Source of the DNA: Diploptera punctata
Taxonomy: Eukaryota; Arthropoda; Insecta; Blattodea; Blaberidae
Length of the DNA stretch: 64,000 nucleotides
Direction: 5' to 3'
Assembly (NCBI GenBank): GCA_030220185.1
Contig: JASPKZ010008348.1
Span: 124,001-188,000 of the forward strand
Part shown: positions 1 through 10,230 of the stretch, in pieces
Layout: each line of letters opens with the position of its first letter
Position numbering within the stretch: position 1 is the first letter of the stretch
Program-made: the position numbers and the translations under genes
Notes under the pieces: model-generated
What the model was told of the DNA's origin: nothing
Database searches by the model: none
Seen by the model: only the letters and a program-made list of their open reading frames with translations

Positions 1-340
1 CTATATCTGTTGTTAATTTTTGAACACATAATGTTTCCCTGATTTTACCATTCCTTATTCTCTCTCTCCTTGATTTATGTACAATTCCAAGTAAGAATTT
101 CATTTCTGTAGCTTACATTCTGCTCAATTCCTTCTTTGTGTATGTCCAGGTCTCAGCTGCATATATTAGAATTGGTTTGAAATAAGTTTTATACATTGCC
201 ATTTTACTCTTGATGGGTACATCTTTATTCCCAGATTAATTGTTTAATTACTGTTACATCTAAATTACAATAAACAAAATTATTACATGGTATGTCTACA
301 ATATAATTATTATTTACAATTTATTTTGATGGGAATGAAG

Positions 341-406
341 TCTGGATTAGCTCAGTGGTCTGAGCATTAGCACGGAAAGCTAAAGGTTCGATTCCCGGTT
401 CAGGCA
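341..406 (+). repeat. tRNA-like unit (TTAGC/GCTAA anticodon-stem family), partial
   Basis: The unit has a D-arm-like AGCTCAGTGG (A box), an anticodon stem TTAGC/GCTAA and a T-arm GGTTCGATTCC (B box). It lacks a few T-stem bases present in the copies at about 25202-25290 and 33016-33088. The loop has C where U33 is expected, so this is a tRNA-derived repeat rather than a working tRNA gene. AATTTTTCTCTT follows, the shared 3' arm of the family. Confidence 0.7.
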
Positions 407-860
407 GAAATTTTTCTCTTTTACCATTGATTTACTCTAAATTTAACGAATAATATATCAAAAGTACAAGATAGAAAAATGAGAAAGAAATACTATTAAT
501 GACATAGAATAAATTTAGTTGTAGAGAAAAATTAATTATTTAACAACAAGTAATTGTATAAGCTTGACTTAAAAGTGTCAAGTGTGCGGCAACCCCTGAT
601 ATCTTGTGGGAGGGAATTCCAGGAGCAGGCAGAGGCAACTGTGAAAGAAGTAGAGTAAGAGGAAGTGCTATGGAGAGAGATTATTAGCAGATCCTTAGAT
701 TCAATCGCTGGTGCAACATCTTGAACTTATAGAGAGCGCATAAAACACTTTTTCATTATCTTGTGTCAATATTGTGATATGAAGATATCTTGTGTCAATA
801 TTGTGATATGAAGATAACTTCTCAAATATAGGTTTTCCTATATGAAGTTTCTTTATTATA

Positions 861-1408
861 CAGGGCTATTCAAAAAGAAGGAACATACTTCAAACATTTA
901 TTTCTTCCAAACTACAAAAGATTTAAACAATTCTAACGTTCTTGGAAAGAGAAATGTTCAAATTTCGGTATTTTATGTATTCAGTATCAGCACCATGTGT
1001 TACATGACAAATACTAAAACTGTGGCTCATTTCTTGCCACACATGAATCAGTTGGTCTCTAGTTATCGAATTCACAGCTTCAACAATTCGATGTTGCAGA
1101 TTTTCAAGAGTGTCAGGCATAGGAGGGATAAAAACACGGTCTTTTATGCAACCCCACAGATAAAAATCATACGGGGTTAGGTCTGGTGACCTGGGAGGCC
1201 ACTGGTGATGTTTATCTTCTGCTCCTCCTCTTCCAATCTAACAACACCAATGCAACTATGATCACAACTTTAAGCAACAGCGCCAATGTGGCCATGATCG
1301 GAACTTCAAATTTTTCTCTTTCTCGGAACGTTGGAATTGTGTTTCTAGTTTTTGTAGTTTATAAAAAATAAATGTTTGAAGTCTGTTCCTTCTTTTTGAA
1401 TAGCCCTA
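861..1408 (-). mobile_element. Mariner-like element, internally deleted (family M2)
   Basis: Terminal inverted repeats AGGGCTATTCAAAAAGAAGG at both ends are flanked by the dinucleotide TA (859-860 and 1409-1410), the Tc1/mariner target site. The minus strand keeps transposase remnants: PPRSPDL with the last catalytic Asp, FYLWG, then ENLQHRIVEAVNSITRDQL. At 548 bp it lacks most of the transposase. A second copy spans 50808-53224. Confidence 0.85.
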
Positions 1409-1447
1409 TATTAAACTCATGATCTGTTGACTGTTGATAATACTGAT

Positions 1448-1472
1448 ATATATATATATATATATATATAAT
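1448..1472. repeat. (TA)n microsatellite
   Basis: This is a simple AT dinucleotide run. Similar runs lie at about 16732-16766, 31491-31513 and 63742-63763. Confidence 0.9.
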
Positions 1473-1589
1473 CATAATATTCACAACTACCGAACAAAAG
1501 TTTAAAAATCATCAATGTGTTTCAATAGCAAAGTTATCATTATCAATAGCTTTGCTATTGAAACGCGTTGACAATTAAAAAAATTAAAT

Positions 1590-2150
1590 GATATGATTTA
1601 GATATGCATGACTCACCCTATATTTGTAGATTTCTTGAAGAGCTGGGTTTCGATGCTTTAAGCATCATTATCAATTCTTTCTAACTGTCGAAACAGTGGT
1701 TGGTGATCCTATAGGTTGATTTCTGCTCCCTCTGTTGGCTGACCGCTGAACTTCCAAATCAAATTTTTATAATCTGATGTTTTTATTATTAATTTAATAC
1801 TTCTCACTGAAGGACAAATTATATTTGAAGAGAAATATATATGCTGAGACTAGGGTTTGAACCTAGGACCTTTTGGCATAGAAAACCAAAGGTCCTGGGT
1901 TCAAATCCCACTCGAGCTTATATTTTTCTCTTCAAATATAAAAAAATCTTTTTTTTTTCTGGGAATTTCAAACTTCATTATTTTCTATTTTTGTGGATGT
2001 AAATTTTCTCCCAAACTGTGGGTTTCTTAGATTTATCTGTTTTAGTAATTTGGCTTTTGTTTTGATTCTGTGTTTTTTTGATCATGCTTATGCAGCTATT
2101 GCATACATTTCTATTTCTCCATTTTTTAACATTTCTAAGATGGAATATGC
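1590..2150 (-). mobile_element. Penelope-like 3' end (minus) with tRNA-like hairpin insertion
   Basis: Reading the minus strand gives the family's GIY-YIG tail (AYAWS-like helix, WEKIYIHKNRK, MKFEIP-like) and then a 3' UTR with a hammerhead-like core near 1641-1674. It is interrupted at about 1766-1945 by a repeat in which an inverted and a direct tRNA half face each other. Coding is broken and truncated. Confidence 0.7.
1641..1674 (-). ncRNA. Hammerhead-like motif, U3/A8 variant
   Basis: On the minus strand TTGATAA is followed by one unpaired T, a perfect stem II GATGC/GCATC, then GAAAC. The canonical CTGANGA core is changed at C3 (to T) and G8 (to A), which can still pair. Stem III (ACCCAGCT) is poor, so this copy is probably inactive. 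Confidence 0.5.
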
Positions 2151-2242
2151 TAATTACAAAGACAAAAGTCAGATGAAAGTCAAAGACAAGAGTCTGCAAA
2201 GCATATTTTCATACAGCGTATCATAATTGCTTATGATTTATC

Positions 2243-2730
2243 AAACTCTATTGTGTTCTAGGGTAGCGTTGACCATGCTGTCAGTCGCTGAAGAGGCAAA
2301 TTGAAGCCTCTTGTCTTTGCAAATTGCATGTTCCAAATTTGTGATACCATTTCACTTAAAATGGAAAATTTTGCTCCAAGGCTTCTTTGTCTTGCTATGA
2401 GGACCAGAAGTCCGAAAACAATAGAATTGAATGGTAAAGATTAGCAAACTGGGAAATTAATAACTGCACCTATTTTGTATATCAGGCTGAGAACCAGCCG
2501 GTCACCGCCCAAAATGCAGAATTTGCTCAAAGTTCAAGTTTTGCGTGGGTTTGGTGTTCGACAAAAAAATGTTTTTCCTTTCGAATTCAGACAGATAACA
2601 CAAACTTGTAAGAATATAATTTTGTTAATTCTCTGTTGTTCAAGTTCTATTTCGACTTCAATTCGCCTCTTCAGCTGAGAGTTTGTGAATGACAGCATGA
2701 TCAGTGCTATCCTAGGGCAGAGTAGAGTTT
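2243..2730. mobile_element. Unclassified non-autonomous TIR element
   Basis: Imperfect terminal inverted repeats start AAACTCTA at the left and end TAGAGTTT at the right, extending inward through CTAGGGTAGC / GCTATCCTAG and GCTGAAGAGGC-like blocks. No long ORF with a recognisable transposase is seen. The target duplication is not clear, so the superfamily is open. Confidence 0.55.
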
Positions 2731-2749
2731 AATAAAACATAAGCAATTT

Positions 2750-3179
2750 CTAGGATGTTCTTTCAATCTTGTATTTAAGTTCCTTTTTGTTAAATTATTT
2801 TTAGTCTGTTCATCTTACCTCAATATTAATGTTATTTGTTCTTTTGTTCTTGACAATGTTTCGATTATATCATAATCATCGTCAGCATCTTGTCCAGACT
2901 GGTTAGATTTATGTTGCACACCCTGGATGTCAATGTCAGCTCCAACATGTGGTTGGCCAAAGAACCTCCAAACAAGGTCACGCTCCGTCGGTATTTAAAA
3001 ATTCGTAACTCTGTTTTTGTTCTTCTGAATATAGATTTTTTTCCAAATAGTCAGCTGACATCGACATCCAGGGTGTGCAACATAAATCTAACCAGTCTGG
3101 GCAAGATGCTGACAATGACTAAGATATAATCGAAACATGTTCAAGAACAAATCAACATTAATATTGAGGTAAGGTGAAC
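2750..3179. mobile_element. Penelope snapback: inverted arm then direct arm
   Basis: The left arm (about 2800-3050) is the reverse complement of a Penelope 3' end and the right arm (3051-3179) repeats it in direct orientation. Both carry GTGTGCAACATAAAT and the ribozyme region. The element's last part resumes at about 3514, because another hairpin (3192-3501) is inserted inside it. Confidence 0.75.
2852..2885 (-). ncRNA. Hammerhead ribozyme motif (stem II GATTAT/ATAATC)
   Basis: The minus strand reads CTGACGA, one T, GATTAT-gat-ATAATC (perfect 6-bp stem II), GAA, then ACATTGT and C as the cleavage-site base. The core residues are all canonical. Stem I is not obvious. The direct-arm copy near 3109-3140 has CTGACAA and a weaker stem. 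Confidence 0.65.
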
Positions 3180-3191
3180 AGACTAAAAATA

Positions 3192-3501
3192 TTGTTTATT
3201 TTTTCTTTTACTCACCTCATACTTCATAATTCCTCTCAGACTCGGGTTTCATCACATCATTTGCGACATTCTCAATGCTGTGTCACGTTCACAACTGACG
3301 TCCAATGGCCGTCTATCCTGTAGACTCAGGATAGAAGGCCGTTGGACATCAGTTGTGAACGTGACCCAGCATTGAGAATGTCACAAATGATGTGACGAAA
3401 CCCGGGTCTGAGAGGAGTTATGAAGTATGCGGTGAGTGAAAGAAAAAATAAACAATATTAAAAAACCTCATAGAGTTATTTCCTATCTACATAACTTAAT
3501 G
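3192..3501. mobile_element. Penelope-derived snapback hairpin with 12-bp TSD
   Basis: The insert is flanked by AGACTAAAAATA at 3180-3191 and 3502-3513. Its two arms are near-perfect inverted copies of a Penelope 3' end (ACTCACCTCATACTTCATAA facing its complement). One side only carries the extra terminal block CCTCATAGAGTTATTTCCTA through ACATAACTTA. There is no coding capacity. It sits inside an older Penelope copy. Confidence 0.85.
3370..3410 (+). ncRNA. Hammerhead-like motif, U3/A8 variant (stem II GTCAC/GTGAC)
   Basis: The sequence reads TTGAGAA, one T, GTCAC-aaatgat-GTGAC, GAA, palindromic stem III ACCCGGGT, then C. All parts of a type I hammerhead are in register, but C3 is T and G8 is A. 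Stem I is short (CA/TG). The same core recurs at 50382-50425, at about 53765-53800 and on the minus strand near 43290. Confidence 0.6.
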
Positions 3502-3554
3502 AGACTAAAAATAATTTAATTAAAATAACCTCAGAATATCACTTCCTGAAATAA

Positions 3555-3900
3555 AATATTCCTTTTTGTTTTTCCTATGTATATTTTTTCACAATCGTTG
3601 CAATCAATTTGATAAATTCCAGTTTTGTTACCTTCTTCAAACTTTTAATTTTTGTTAGTTTTAATTAATCTATTCAGGCATTAATAATTTTTTGGTGGTA
3701 ATTTAATATTAAATTTGCTGAAAATGTTTTGAAACTTAATATGTGACAATGGATGATATATAAATTTCTTGAATTTTTTACTAATTTCTTTACCTGTTTG
3801 AAGGGTACTTAGATTTATCATTTTTTTCTTTTTGAATCTACTTATTATCTTGTGAAAAATTGTTGTTTGGTGTTTGGGATAATAATGATAATATATCTAT
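3555..3900 (-). mobile_element. Penelope fragment (end of RT region to GIY start), minus
   Basis: The minus strand carries the segment just upstream of the endonuclease in this family: NKNEK-like, GIYQIDC and IYIGKTKR-like pieces in changing frames. It matches 15360-15600 and 61430-61720. The coding is decayed. Confidence 0.65.
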
Positions 3901-4011
3901 CAAGAATTGAATTTGAGTTGTGTTTTGACTCACCTCTTGATAATTCACATAATTTAATGTATCAAGAAGTTTAGTGTTAGATTTGAATTAAATTGATTGC
4001 ATTTTTTTCAG

Positions 4012-4192
4012 GAAATGGAGAAGCTTGGATCAAGGAAATTGAAAATGAATGCTAAAGAAATGATGAGGATAGCAGAGAAACTTTACACACAGGGTTTGAT
4101 CAGCTATCCTCGTACTGAAACTAATATTTTCCCCAAAGAACTAAACTTGAACAATCTGGTACAACTGCAGGCTGGAGATCCTAACTGGGGAG
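4012..4192 (+). CDS. TOP3A: TOP3A exon (first in window): catalytic tyrosine segment
   Basis: DNA topoisomerase III alpha is the type IA enzyme that, with BLM and RMI1, decatenates single-stranded DNA and dissolves double Holliday junctions in nuclei and mitochondria. The exon follows a TTTTTTTCAG acceptor and ends at a GTATGT donor (end phase 1). It contains the ISYPRTET motif of the family; the active-site tyrosine codon is 4105-4107. The preceding exons (TOPRIM domain, start codon) are not found in 1-4000, so they lie upstream. Identity as alpha rather than beta rests on the C-terminal GRF and CCHC fingers in later exons. Confidence 0.95.
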
Positions 4193-4204
4193 GTATGTGA
4201 TTCT

Positions 4205-4738
4205 ATATATTAACTAACTATCTCAGTGGCTCTAGCGAACCTGTAGGTTCATGGCCGCACGGACATAAGCTCTCCATACATCCCTATCCTGAGCTAATAT
4301 TCTCCAATCATCCCCTGTATAATCTACTTTCCTCAAATCATGGATAATGTTATTTTTCACCTCATTCTTGGTGTACCAACTGGGTGCTTTCTCTCTCGTT
4401 TTCCTACAAGAAGCTTCCATGCACCTCTTTTATTCTCCATTTGTGCCACATGTCCTTTCTGTTGAAGTCTATGAGACTTAACTGTTCTTATTATATCTGG
4501 TTTCCTATACATGTCATGTAGCTCACTATTATGTAGTTTTCTCCGTTCACCTGTCTGTTCATCTCTTATTAGCCCAAGAATTTTCCTAAGAACTTTATTC
4601 CCGTAATCTTCTTTCCTCCCTTAAAGTAAGAGTCCATGTTTCACATCCATATAATATAACTGGGAGAATAACAGTTTTATACATTTTCAGTTTAACGCTT
4701 TTTGAAAGGAGTTGGGATGACAGGAGTCCCTGTAATGC
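4205..4738 (-). mobile_element. LINE-A 3' fragment
   Basis: The minus strand encodes the C-terminal block RAYVRAAMNLQV preceded by QDRDVW and DYTGDDW, the same tail as the fuller copy at 28505-30369. It includes the region around LYGCETWTL and is interrupted by stops. It is a 5'-truncated non-LTR retrotransposon, possibly of the RTE/CR1 group; the clade is uncertain. Confidence 0.8.
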
Positions 4739-4783
4739 ATAATATTAATTGAAATTTTAATAAATTTAAATTTATGTTTTCAG

Positions 4784-4891
4784 AGTTTGCAAATCGTGTG
4801 CTTCAGGATGGAGCAAATCCTCGACAAGGCAGAAAATCTGATGAAGCTCATCCACCCATACACCCGACAAAATATAGCAACTCCTTACAAG
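4784..4891 (+). CDS. TOP3A: TOP3A exon: type IA core (KSDEAHPPIHPT)
   Basis: This internal exon of the type IA core has acceptor TTTTCAG and donor GGTAGT. It enters in phase 1 (G|AG gives Glu) and leaves in phase 1. It encodes the conserved DEAHPPIHPT stretch that in topoisomerase III lines the active site near the catalytic tyrosine. A LINE fragment (about 4205-4738, minus) fills most of the upstream intron. Phases match both neighbours. Confidence 0.95.
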
Positions 4892-4929
4892 GTAGTAAAA
4901 TTATCTCTTTATCAATGCTTCTTCTTCAG

Positions 4930-5455
4930 CTATACCATTTCCGAGCTAAGTTCCAGTTGTACTGTAAACAAACTTGCATAAGGTATTACTCTGTCTATTT
5001 GGGGAACCATGGTGCTACTTTTACCTGCCATATGACTGAATTGTGTATGATACAAACATTGTTTTTAGGTAACATTGTTTTTTTACAGGAAATAAGACTG
5101 AATACAAGGTAAGATGGTACCAATAATTAGGAACTTCCTCCATTTCTTATTTATTTATGACAAAAAAGTATATATGGGTCTACTTAATCAGACATTTGAG
5201 CTTTTTCCATGATGCCAAAATACATATTTTATTTAAAATTTCATATTGTGCAGAATATATGCTCCATGCTTACTCACCTGTAAATTCTGCTGTTATTTTC
5301 ACATTCTCAATGGCTCATGTAGGATATTTTTTACTAAACTGTTTGAAAATATTTAAAATAATTTGTTTCTGTCCACTTTTGAAATACTTTCCTTTGCTAT
5401 GTCTTAAATTATACAGAAAGTTGCCATTTTAAACAACTGAAATTGCAATGTCTTG
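4930..5455 (-). repeat. Unclassified repeat R, copy 1 (decayed ORF)
   Basis: The sequence matches the copy at 42655-44150 in segments (CGAGCTAAGTTCCAGTTGTA start, GGAACTTCCTCCATTTCTTA later). The minus strand shows a decayed relative of the ORF at 43902-44117 (FKQFSKKYPT-like). It follows directly after TOP3A exon 2. No known transposase motif is seen. Confidence 0.6.
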
Positions 5456-5469
5456 TACATTGTCCACGC

Positions 5470-6075
5470 ATAAGAATAATACCTTGCTTGAGACTTAAAT
5501 TAAAATTCTTTATACCTTACCCCATATCCAGTTTTCTAATTATATGGTTTCAAAGCTTGGCAGCTTCATCTTCACTAATTTCTTGTCGACTGATGTTATG
5601 TCGATCAAGGGAACTGCTTCTTACTCCCTCTGTTGGTGGACCGATGAACCCCCAGATTAAATCAGAATCAGCGGGAATTTCAAAGTTCATAAGTTTTTCT
5701 TTCTTATTTTTTTAATGTGGATTTTTTCCCAAACTGTGAGTTCTTTTTGTTTTTGTATTTGTTAAATTAGTCTAACTTTTGTATCAATTAGATGTTTTTC
5801 AGACCAAGCATGAAAAAAAAAACAAGAAAGAAAAACTTATGAACTTCGAAATTCCCACTGAGTCTGATTTGATCTGGAGGTTCATTGGTCCACCAACAGA
5901 GGGAGAAAGAAGCAGTTCCCCTGTTTGACATAACATCAGTCAACAAGAAAGTACTGAAGATGAAGCTGCTAAAGTTTCGAAACAGTATAATTAGAAGACT
6001 GGGTATGGGGTGAGGTATATAATATTTTAATTTAATTCTTAAATTAAACCTCATAGTGATTTTTTCCCTATAAAA
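5470..6075. mobile_element. Penelope head-to-head inverted pair
   Basis: A minus-strand 3' end (5470-5812) abuts a plus-strand 3' end (5813-6075); both encode MNFEIP...IGPPTEG-like tails. The plus arm keeps a hammerhead core CTGAAGA at about 5953; the minus arm has C3 mutated to G (5564-5570 region). Both arms end with the CTCATAGTGATTTTTTCC terminal block or its complement. Confidence 0.75.
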
Positions 6076-6188
6076 GTTCAAAATTGAAATATGTGCTTGT
6101 ATTAGGCAGAGAGCATTGCTCTTAGAGGATTGTACAGCTGAATTTATTTAAATAAAAAAAAAAAGACTAAAAGATTGTGATATTTCAG

Positions 6189-6298
6189 GGAATGAACAGA
6201 GAGTGTATGAGTTTGTGGTGAGACATTTCCTAGCTTGCTGCTCTAAAGATGCTGAGGGACTGGAGACTATTGTAGACATAGACATTGCAGGCGAGAAG
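6189..6298 (+). CDS. TOP3A: TOP3A exon: core domain ([14 protein letters not shown])
   Basis: The acceptor is ATATTTCAG and the donor AAGGTAACT; the exon enters in phase 1 (G|GG) and ends in phase 0. It encodes the helix with [12 protein letters not shown] followed by a VDIDIAGEK strand, typical of the toroidal gate region of topoisomerase III. The flanking introns hold an inverted Penelope pair (about 5470-6075) and a tRNA-derived SINE (6422-6780). Confidence 0.95.
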
Positions 6299-6421
6299 GT
6301 AACTAATTGGTGTAGCCAACTAAACAAGTAATTAAGTGAGGCTGTAGTAGTTTGAACTTTCTTGTAGCGTTTTACTTAACCTTGATGTTACTTGTAGTCT
6401 TTCTTCGTAAAATTTCACTCT

Positions 6422-6780
6422 AGGGTTGGCCGCGGTGGACTAGTGGTTATGCTCCTTGCCTGTAGTTCCAAGGGTCATGGGTTCAAACCCTGCCAGAGTC
6501 GATGGATTTTTTATGACCAAAATATCCAAGGAGCAAGTCCTTTGGGAGGGGCTTTAAGCTGTGGGTCCCAAGTCTGAAGATTTTCAGGCTCGTAAAAGAT
6601 CCTGAAGCCTGGATAAAAGAGACCTCTAAGAAAAATTTACCGAACTCCTTCATTCTAATAATAACTTAGTTGCCTGTTATTGGGTCGGTGTGTTGAGCGC
6701 ATGCCATCCATGACATCTATGAGCAAATAAGGTAACTGAAAATTAACTTGGCTTAGTAACTCCTAACAAAGAGAGTCTAT
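6422..6780 (+). mobile_element. tRNA-derived SINE (family S-A)
   Basis: The head has a box A-like GGTGGACTAGTGGTTA and a box B GGTTCAAACCC with tRNA spacing. A conserved tail follows with CCCAAGTCTGAAGATTTTCA and GCCTGGATAAAAGAGACC. Related pieces lie at about 26455-26635 plus 27425-27490, and at 44519-44735. Confidence 0.8.
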
Positions 6781-6869
6781 GGCTCAACAACGGGCTACAT
6801 CATTATACATAGAAAGTACACAAAGATAAGAATATTATCAATTAGGTTGAGTAAATAAATTACTTTTTT

Positions 6870-7945
6870 AGGAACTGACACTATGAGGTATTGTTTATAT
6901 TTAGGTAAACTTTTATCGCTCACCTCATATTCTTCTTCTTCAGACTTAGTTTCAAAAGATAAATTATATTTGAAGAGAAAAATTCTCGCCTAGACCGACA
7001 CTCGAACCCGGGATCCTTGGCTTTCCGGGCCAAGTGCTCTACCAACTGAGCTACCCGAGGCGAGTTACGATCTAGACGCAAATTTTTCTCTTATATACGT
7101 TGTAATTCCTTATCGCCAAATGCTTTTGAAACCATTGCTTCTATCTTTGCAAATGGCGGCTTCTTAGTTAAGAAGACATTTATTGGGAATTTAACATTAC
7201 TTTATAAAGCTAGTAAGGCTTCTAATGATGTTTTTATTATTGATTTAACATTTCTCACTGAAAGATAAATTATATTTGAAGAGAAAAATTCTCGCCTAGA
7301 CTTTTTCTCTTCAAATATAATTTATCTTTCAGTGAGAAATGTTAAATCAATAATAAAAACATCATTAGTTTCAAAACTTTAATCAGTTCCATCATCAGTA
7401 TTTTGATGATCATTGTTTTTTCATCTTTTCATCTCTTGCTTCCTCTGTTGGTAGACTGAAGAACCTTGAAATCAAATCATTTTCCCCGGGAATTTCAAAG
7501 TTCATTAATTTCTCCTTTCCATTTTTTGAATGTACATTTTTTCCCATTCTGTGACTTCTTTGGGTTTTTCTATTTTAATAATTTAACCTTTCTTTTGATA
7601 AGATGTTTTTCTGATTATGCATGTGCAAACAAAGAGAAATTTAAAAACCAGAGTGAAAGAACATCTCAGGAATGTCAAGAAGGAGGAAGTAGAAAAATGT
7701 GTACTAGCAGCCCATGCATGGTCAGGAAGGCTAATGGATTGATAATGGCAGTTGAAAATGAAAGGCATTGACCTTTTGAAAACTGTAGTTTCCGTGTTTA
7801 AGAAAACATAAACTATGAGATAAGATGTAAAAATTACTTATTTATGAAAGGCTAAATTATTAAAACAAATAGAAAAACCCAAAGAGCTCACGGTTTGAGA
7901 AAAAATGTGCTCTTAACTCCACCAGGATAAATAAATAAAACCTGA
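6870..7945. mobile_element. Penelope inverted pair with tRNA-like element insertion
   Basis: The minus-strand Penelope 3' end runs from about 6870 to 7625, then a plus-strand piece follows (7626-7945; KEHLRNVKKEEVEK-like, WSGRLMD). A tRNA-like repeat (6957-7370) splits the minus arm. Coding is interrupted in both arms. Confidence 0.7.
6957..7370. repeat. tRNA-like unit between GAAGAGAAAAAT arms
   Basis: The minus strand at about 6990-7062 gives a cloverleaf-like unit (GGTAGCTCAGTTGGTAGAGC, box B GGTTCGAGTGTC). It is flanked by ATTTGAAGAGAAAAATT on the left and AATTTTTCTCTT on the right. A second, inverted copy of the arm follows at 7255-7350 with TTTTATTATTGATTTAACAT. Several relatives occur in this window. 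Confidence 0.7.
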
Positions 7946-7989
7946 TAGTGTTACTTGTGAAAAATATCAAGTGATGTATTGTTTTGCAG

Positions 7990-8194
7990 TTCATAGCAAA
8001 CGGCCTGATGATTATCGCTCGTAACTACTTGGATGTGTATCCGTATGAGAAGTGGAACGCTAAAGAAATTCACATTTATGAAAATGGTCAGACTTTTCAA
8101 CCGACTAAAATAGAAATGACAGATGGAGAAACCAGACCTCCACAACTGTTAACAGAAGCCGATCTCATTGCTCTCATGGAGAAACACGGAATTG
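7990..8194 (+). CDS. TOP3A: TOP3A exon: core domain (NYLDVYPYEKW, EADLIALMEKHGIG)
   Basis: The exon starts in phase 0 after GTTTTGCAG and ends in phase 1 at a GTAAGT donor. It encodes LMIIARNYLDVYPY and the family signature TEADLIALMEKHGIG, whose last Gly codon is split to the next exon, where GTDATHAEH follows. The full motif is a conserved type IA DNA-binding element near the active site. The next intron is about 7.5 kb and carries a SINE, Penelope copies and a long LINE. Confidence 0.96.
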
Positions 8195-8331
8195 GTAAGT
8201 TTACCTGTTTGTCTGAATATAAAGTTTGTTCTGCATATTTTTATTAACATATCCATCCATAGTAATTCTGCCCGAAGGCAGGTCTTTCACTGCAATTATA
8301 GCATTTTCATGCTATGATTGCAGCTTTACTA

Positions 8332-8565
8332 GGGAATTGTAGGTGTGGTAGCTTCCCGTTACTTTCCACACCGGTGAAGGATGGTGATGATGATGATGAT
8401 GATGGCCATATGATTTCGGAGACCGTTTGGGCCTTAAAGTTTTCCTGACATTTGTCTTACAGGCGAGGAAAAACCCCGATAAAAACCTCACCCAGAAAAA
8501 CTGCCCCGACTGGGGATCGAACCCGGGCCCGCTGTGTGACAAGGCAGCATGCTACCTTGAGACCA
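8332..8565 (-). mobile_element. tRNA-derived SINE (family S-B), intact ends
   Basis: It is flanked by the duplication CAGCTTTACTA (8321-8331 and 8566-8576). On the minus strand a box A-like TGGTCTCAAGGTAGC and a box B GGTTCGATCCC are followed by a CTGGGTGAGGTTTTTATC body and a (CAT)n tract. It is a clean retroposed SINE, different in sequence from S-A. Confidence 0.9.
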
Positions 8566-8884
8566 CAGCTTTACTACCATAATTCATACACCAGCATTTT
8601 TTGCATTGAATAAAAAAAATAGAAATGAACAAAATAGAAAAATAAAATTTGGAATTTACAGGAAAGAAAGACACACTGAAAATTATATTAAAGTGACATG
8701 AAAATTATATTAAAGTGACAGGTTTCAGCCACATTGCATGTAAACAGGCAGTCTTTAATAATTTAACACACAGACTTGTAAATGTCCCCATTGCAGAGAA
8801 AATTTTAAAATAGAGAAAAAAAACACATTATAAAGATAGCAAAAGAGAATGGTGTTGAAGAAAAGATCTTCTTCTTCCTCTACA

Positions 8885-9100
8885 CATGAAAGCTGGCAGC
8901 TTGTTGCGTGTTCATTCACTACAGGTCCGGGGTATGATGATGTCCTTCCATCGTAGTTGTGGTTGGTATCTCTACCTTGACGTGGTGGTGGGGCTTGTGA
9001 GTCCTAATGACTCCATGAGCTATACAGACGGTAGTGTAACTACCAGCAGGGCCTCCTCTGCCTGGCAGGTCATGGAAGAAGGTCCAGACTAAAAGAGATA
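8885..9100 (+). other. Unclassified repeat-like segment
   Basis: A GC-richer stretch with GACGTGGTGGTGGGGCTTGT and CCTCTGCCTGGCAGGTC. It resembles the 5' untranslated part of some LINEs, but I cannot place it. There is no supported coding. Confidence 0.3.
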
Positions 9101-9217
9101 TCCATCGAAGAAGAAGGGCTAGTAACTCACTTCCAAGTTGTAAAAGTTTCCATTATTCACAGAGAAGAAAAGATGATTCATAAAAAATAAACTTTAAAAA
9201 AAAAAATTGATAAATGA

Positions 9218-9740
9218 AAGTACTTAAATTTGAAGAGAAAAATATATACCTAAATTGGTATTTGAATCTAATATCTCTGGTTCTGTACACAAGTTCTTTA
9301 ACAATTTAAGCTATTAGGCATTCTGATTTACTTGTAGATGTTTTCTTATACTAATATAATATAATTTATTGGCTATAAATGTAGTGTTGATTTCCATTTA
9401 AAAGTCTTCTTGTTTAAGAAGCCGCTAGATGGCATTAGTGAAACCAAGTTCACTGCTATCTGGTGCACAGGAATGATATTAGTATAAGAGAAAAATGTAT
9501 GAGTAAATTGGAATACCTAATTGCACTGGTGTACAGAACCAGAGATATTAGTTTCAAATCCCAATTCAGGCAGATATTTTTATTAATATAATAAATTTGG
9601 GAAAACAGCTGAGGATGGGAATGATATGTTTCCCGATACTGCATTACTGTGTTAAAAAACATAGATGTATGAGGTAAGAAGAATTCACGATTCATTTGAT
9701 TCTTCTATATTTTTATCTTCAAATTTAATTTGTCATTCAG
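9218..9740. repeat. Degenerate tRNA-like inverted pair
   Basis: The left part reads ATTTGAAGAGAAAAATATA then an inverted tRNA-like half; the right part holds a direct half (CAAATCCCAATTCAGGCAG) and ATTTTTATCTTCAAATT. The two halves are palindromic over several blocks. It belongs to the GAAGAGAAAAAT-armed family. Confidence 0.5.
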
Positions 9741-9789
9741 TGAGAAGTGATATATTTAATATTAAACATTGAAATGAAAGTACTCTTCA

Positions 9790-10230
9790 GACTGACAAAA
9801 AATTGGTCAAAAACTCAGGAAATTTACATACCATCCTTTGACATACAATAAATAAGTTTCAAACAATTTTCAGCAAATTTAACATAAATTAGCACCGAAA
9901 AATTATTATAGCCTGAATAGATTAATTAAAACCAACAAAAATTAAAAGATTAATGAAGGCAACAAATCAGGGATTTATCAAATTGATTGCAAAGATTGTG
10001 AAAAAATATACATAGGGAAAACAAAAAAGAACTTGAATACAAGATTGAATGAACACCTTCGAAATGTTAAAAGTGGGGAAATAGATAAATCTGCAATAGC
10101 TGCACATGCATGGTCAGAAAACACAGAATAGAAAGAAAGGCCAAATTCTGAAACAGATAAATGTAAGGAACTCTCAATTTGGGAGAAAATTCAAATTCAC
10201 AAAATAAAAGAAAAATCATGAATATAATGC
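9790..10230 (+). mobile_element. Penelope fragment with GIY-YIG endonuclease start
   Basis: A readable frame gives GIYQIDCKDC, then IYIGKTKKNLNTR and IDKSAIAAHAWSE, ending at a stop. GIY, YIG and the catalytic-type Arg are present. GIY-YIG nicks target DNA for reverse transcription in Penelope elements. The upstream RT part is missing and the downstream part is frameshifted. Confidence 0.75.

Noticed and set aside
341..406. Working tRNA gene
   Set aside because: A and B boxes are present, but bases are missing in the T stem, position 33 is not U, and the sequence is repeated with the same flanking arms many times.
842..1180. 112-codon plus-strand frame
   Set aside because: It is the antisense of the mariner-like transposase remnant (minus-strand ENLQHRIVEAV region) in the 861-1408 element.
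4774..5112. Long frame through TOP3A exon 2 into the intron
   Set aside because: The conserved family sequence stops exactly at the GTAGTA donor (4892); the rest is repeat R.
5443..5715. Plus-strand frames antisense to Penelope tails (also 11750, 44950, 46940)
   Set aside because: They are shadows of the minus-strand MNFEIP...IGPPTEG tail; the sense reading carries the conserved motifs.
8386..8402. (GAT)n run as an independent microsatellite
   Set aside because: It lies inside SINE S-B, which is bounded by a perfect 11-bp duplication.
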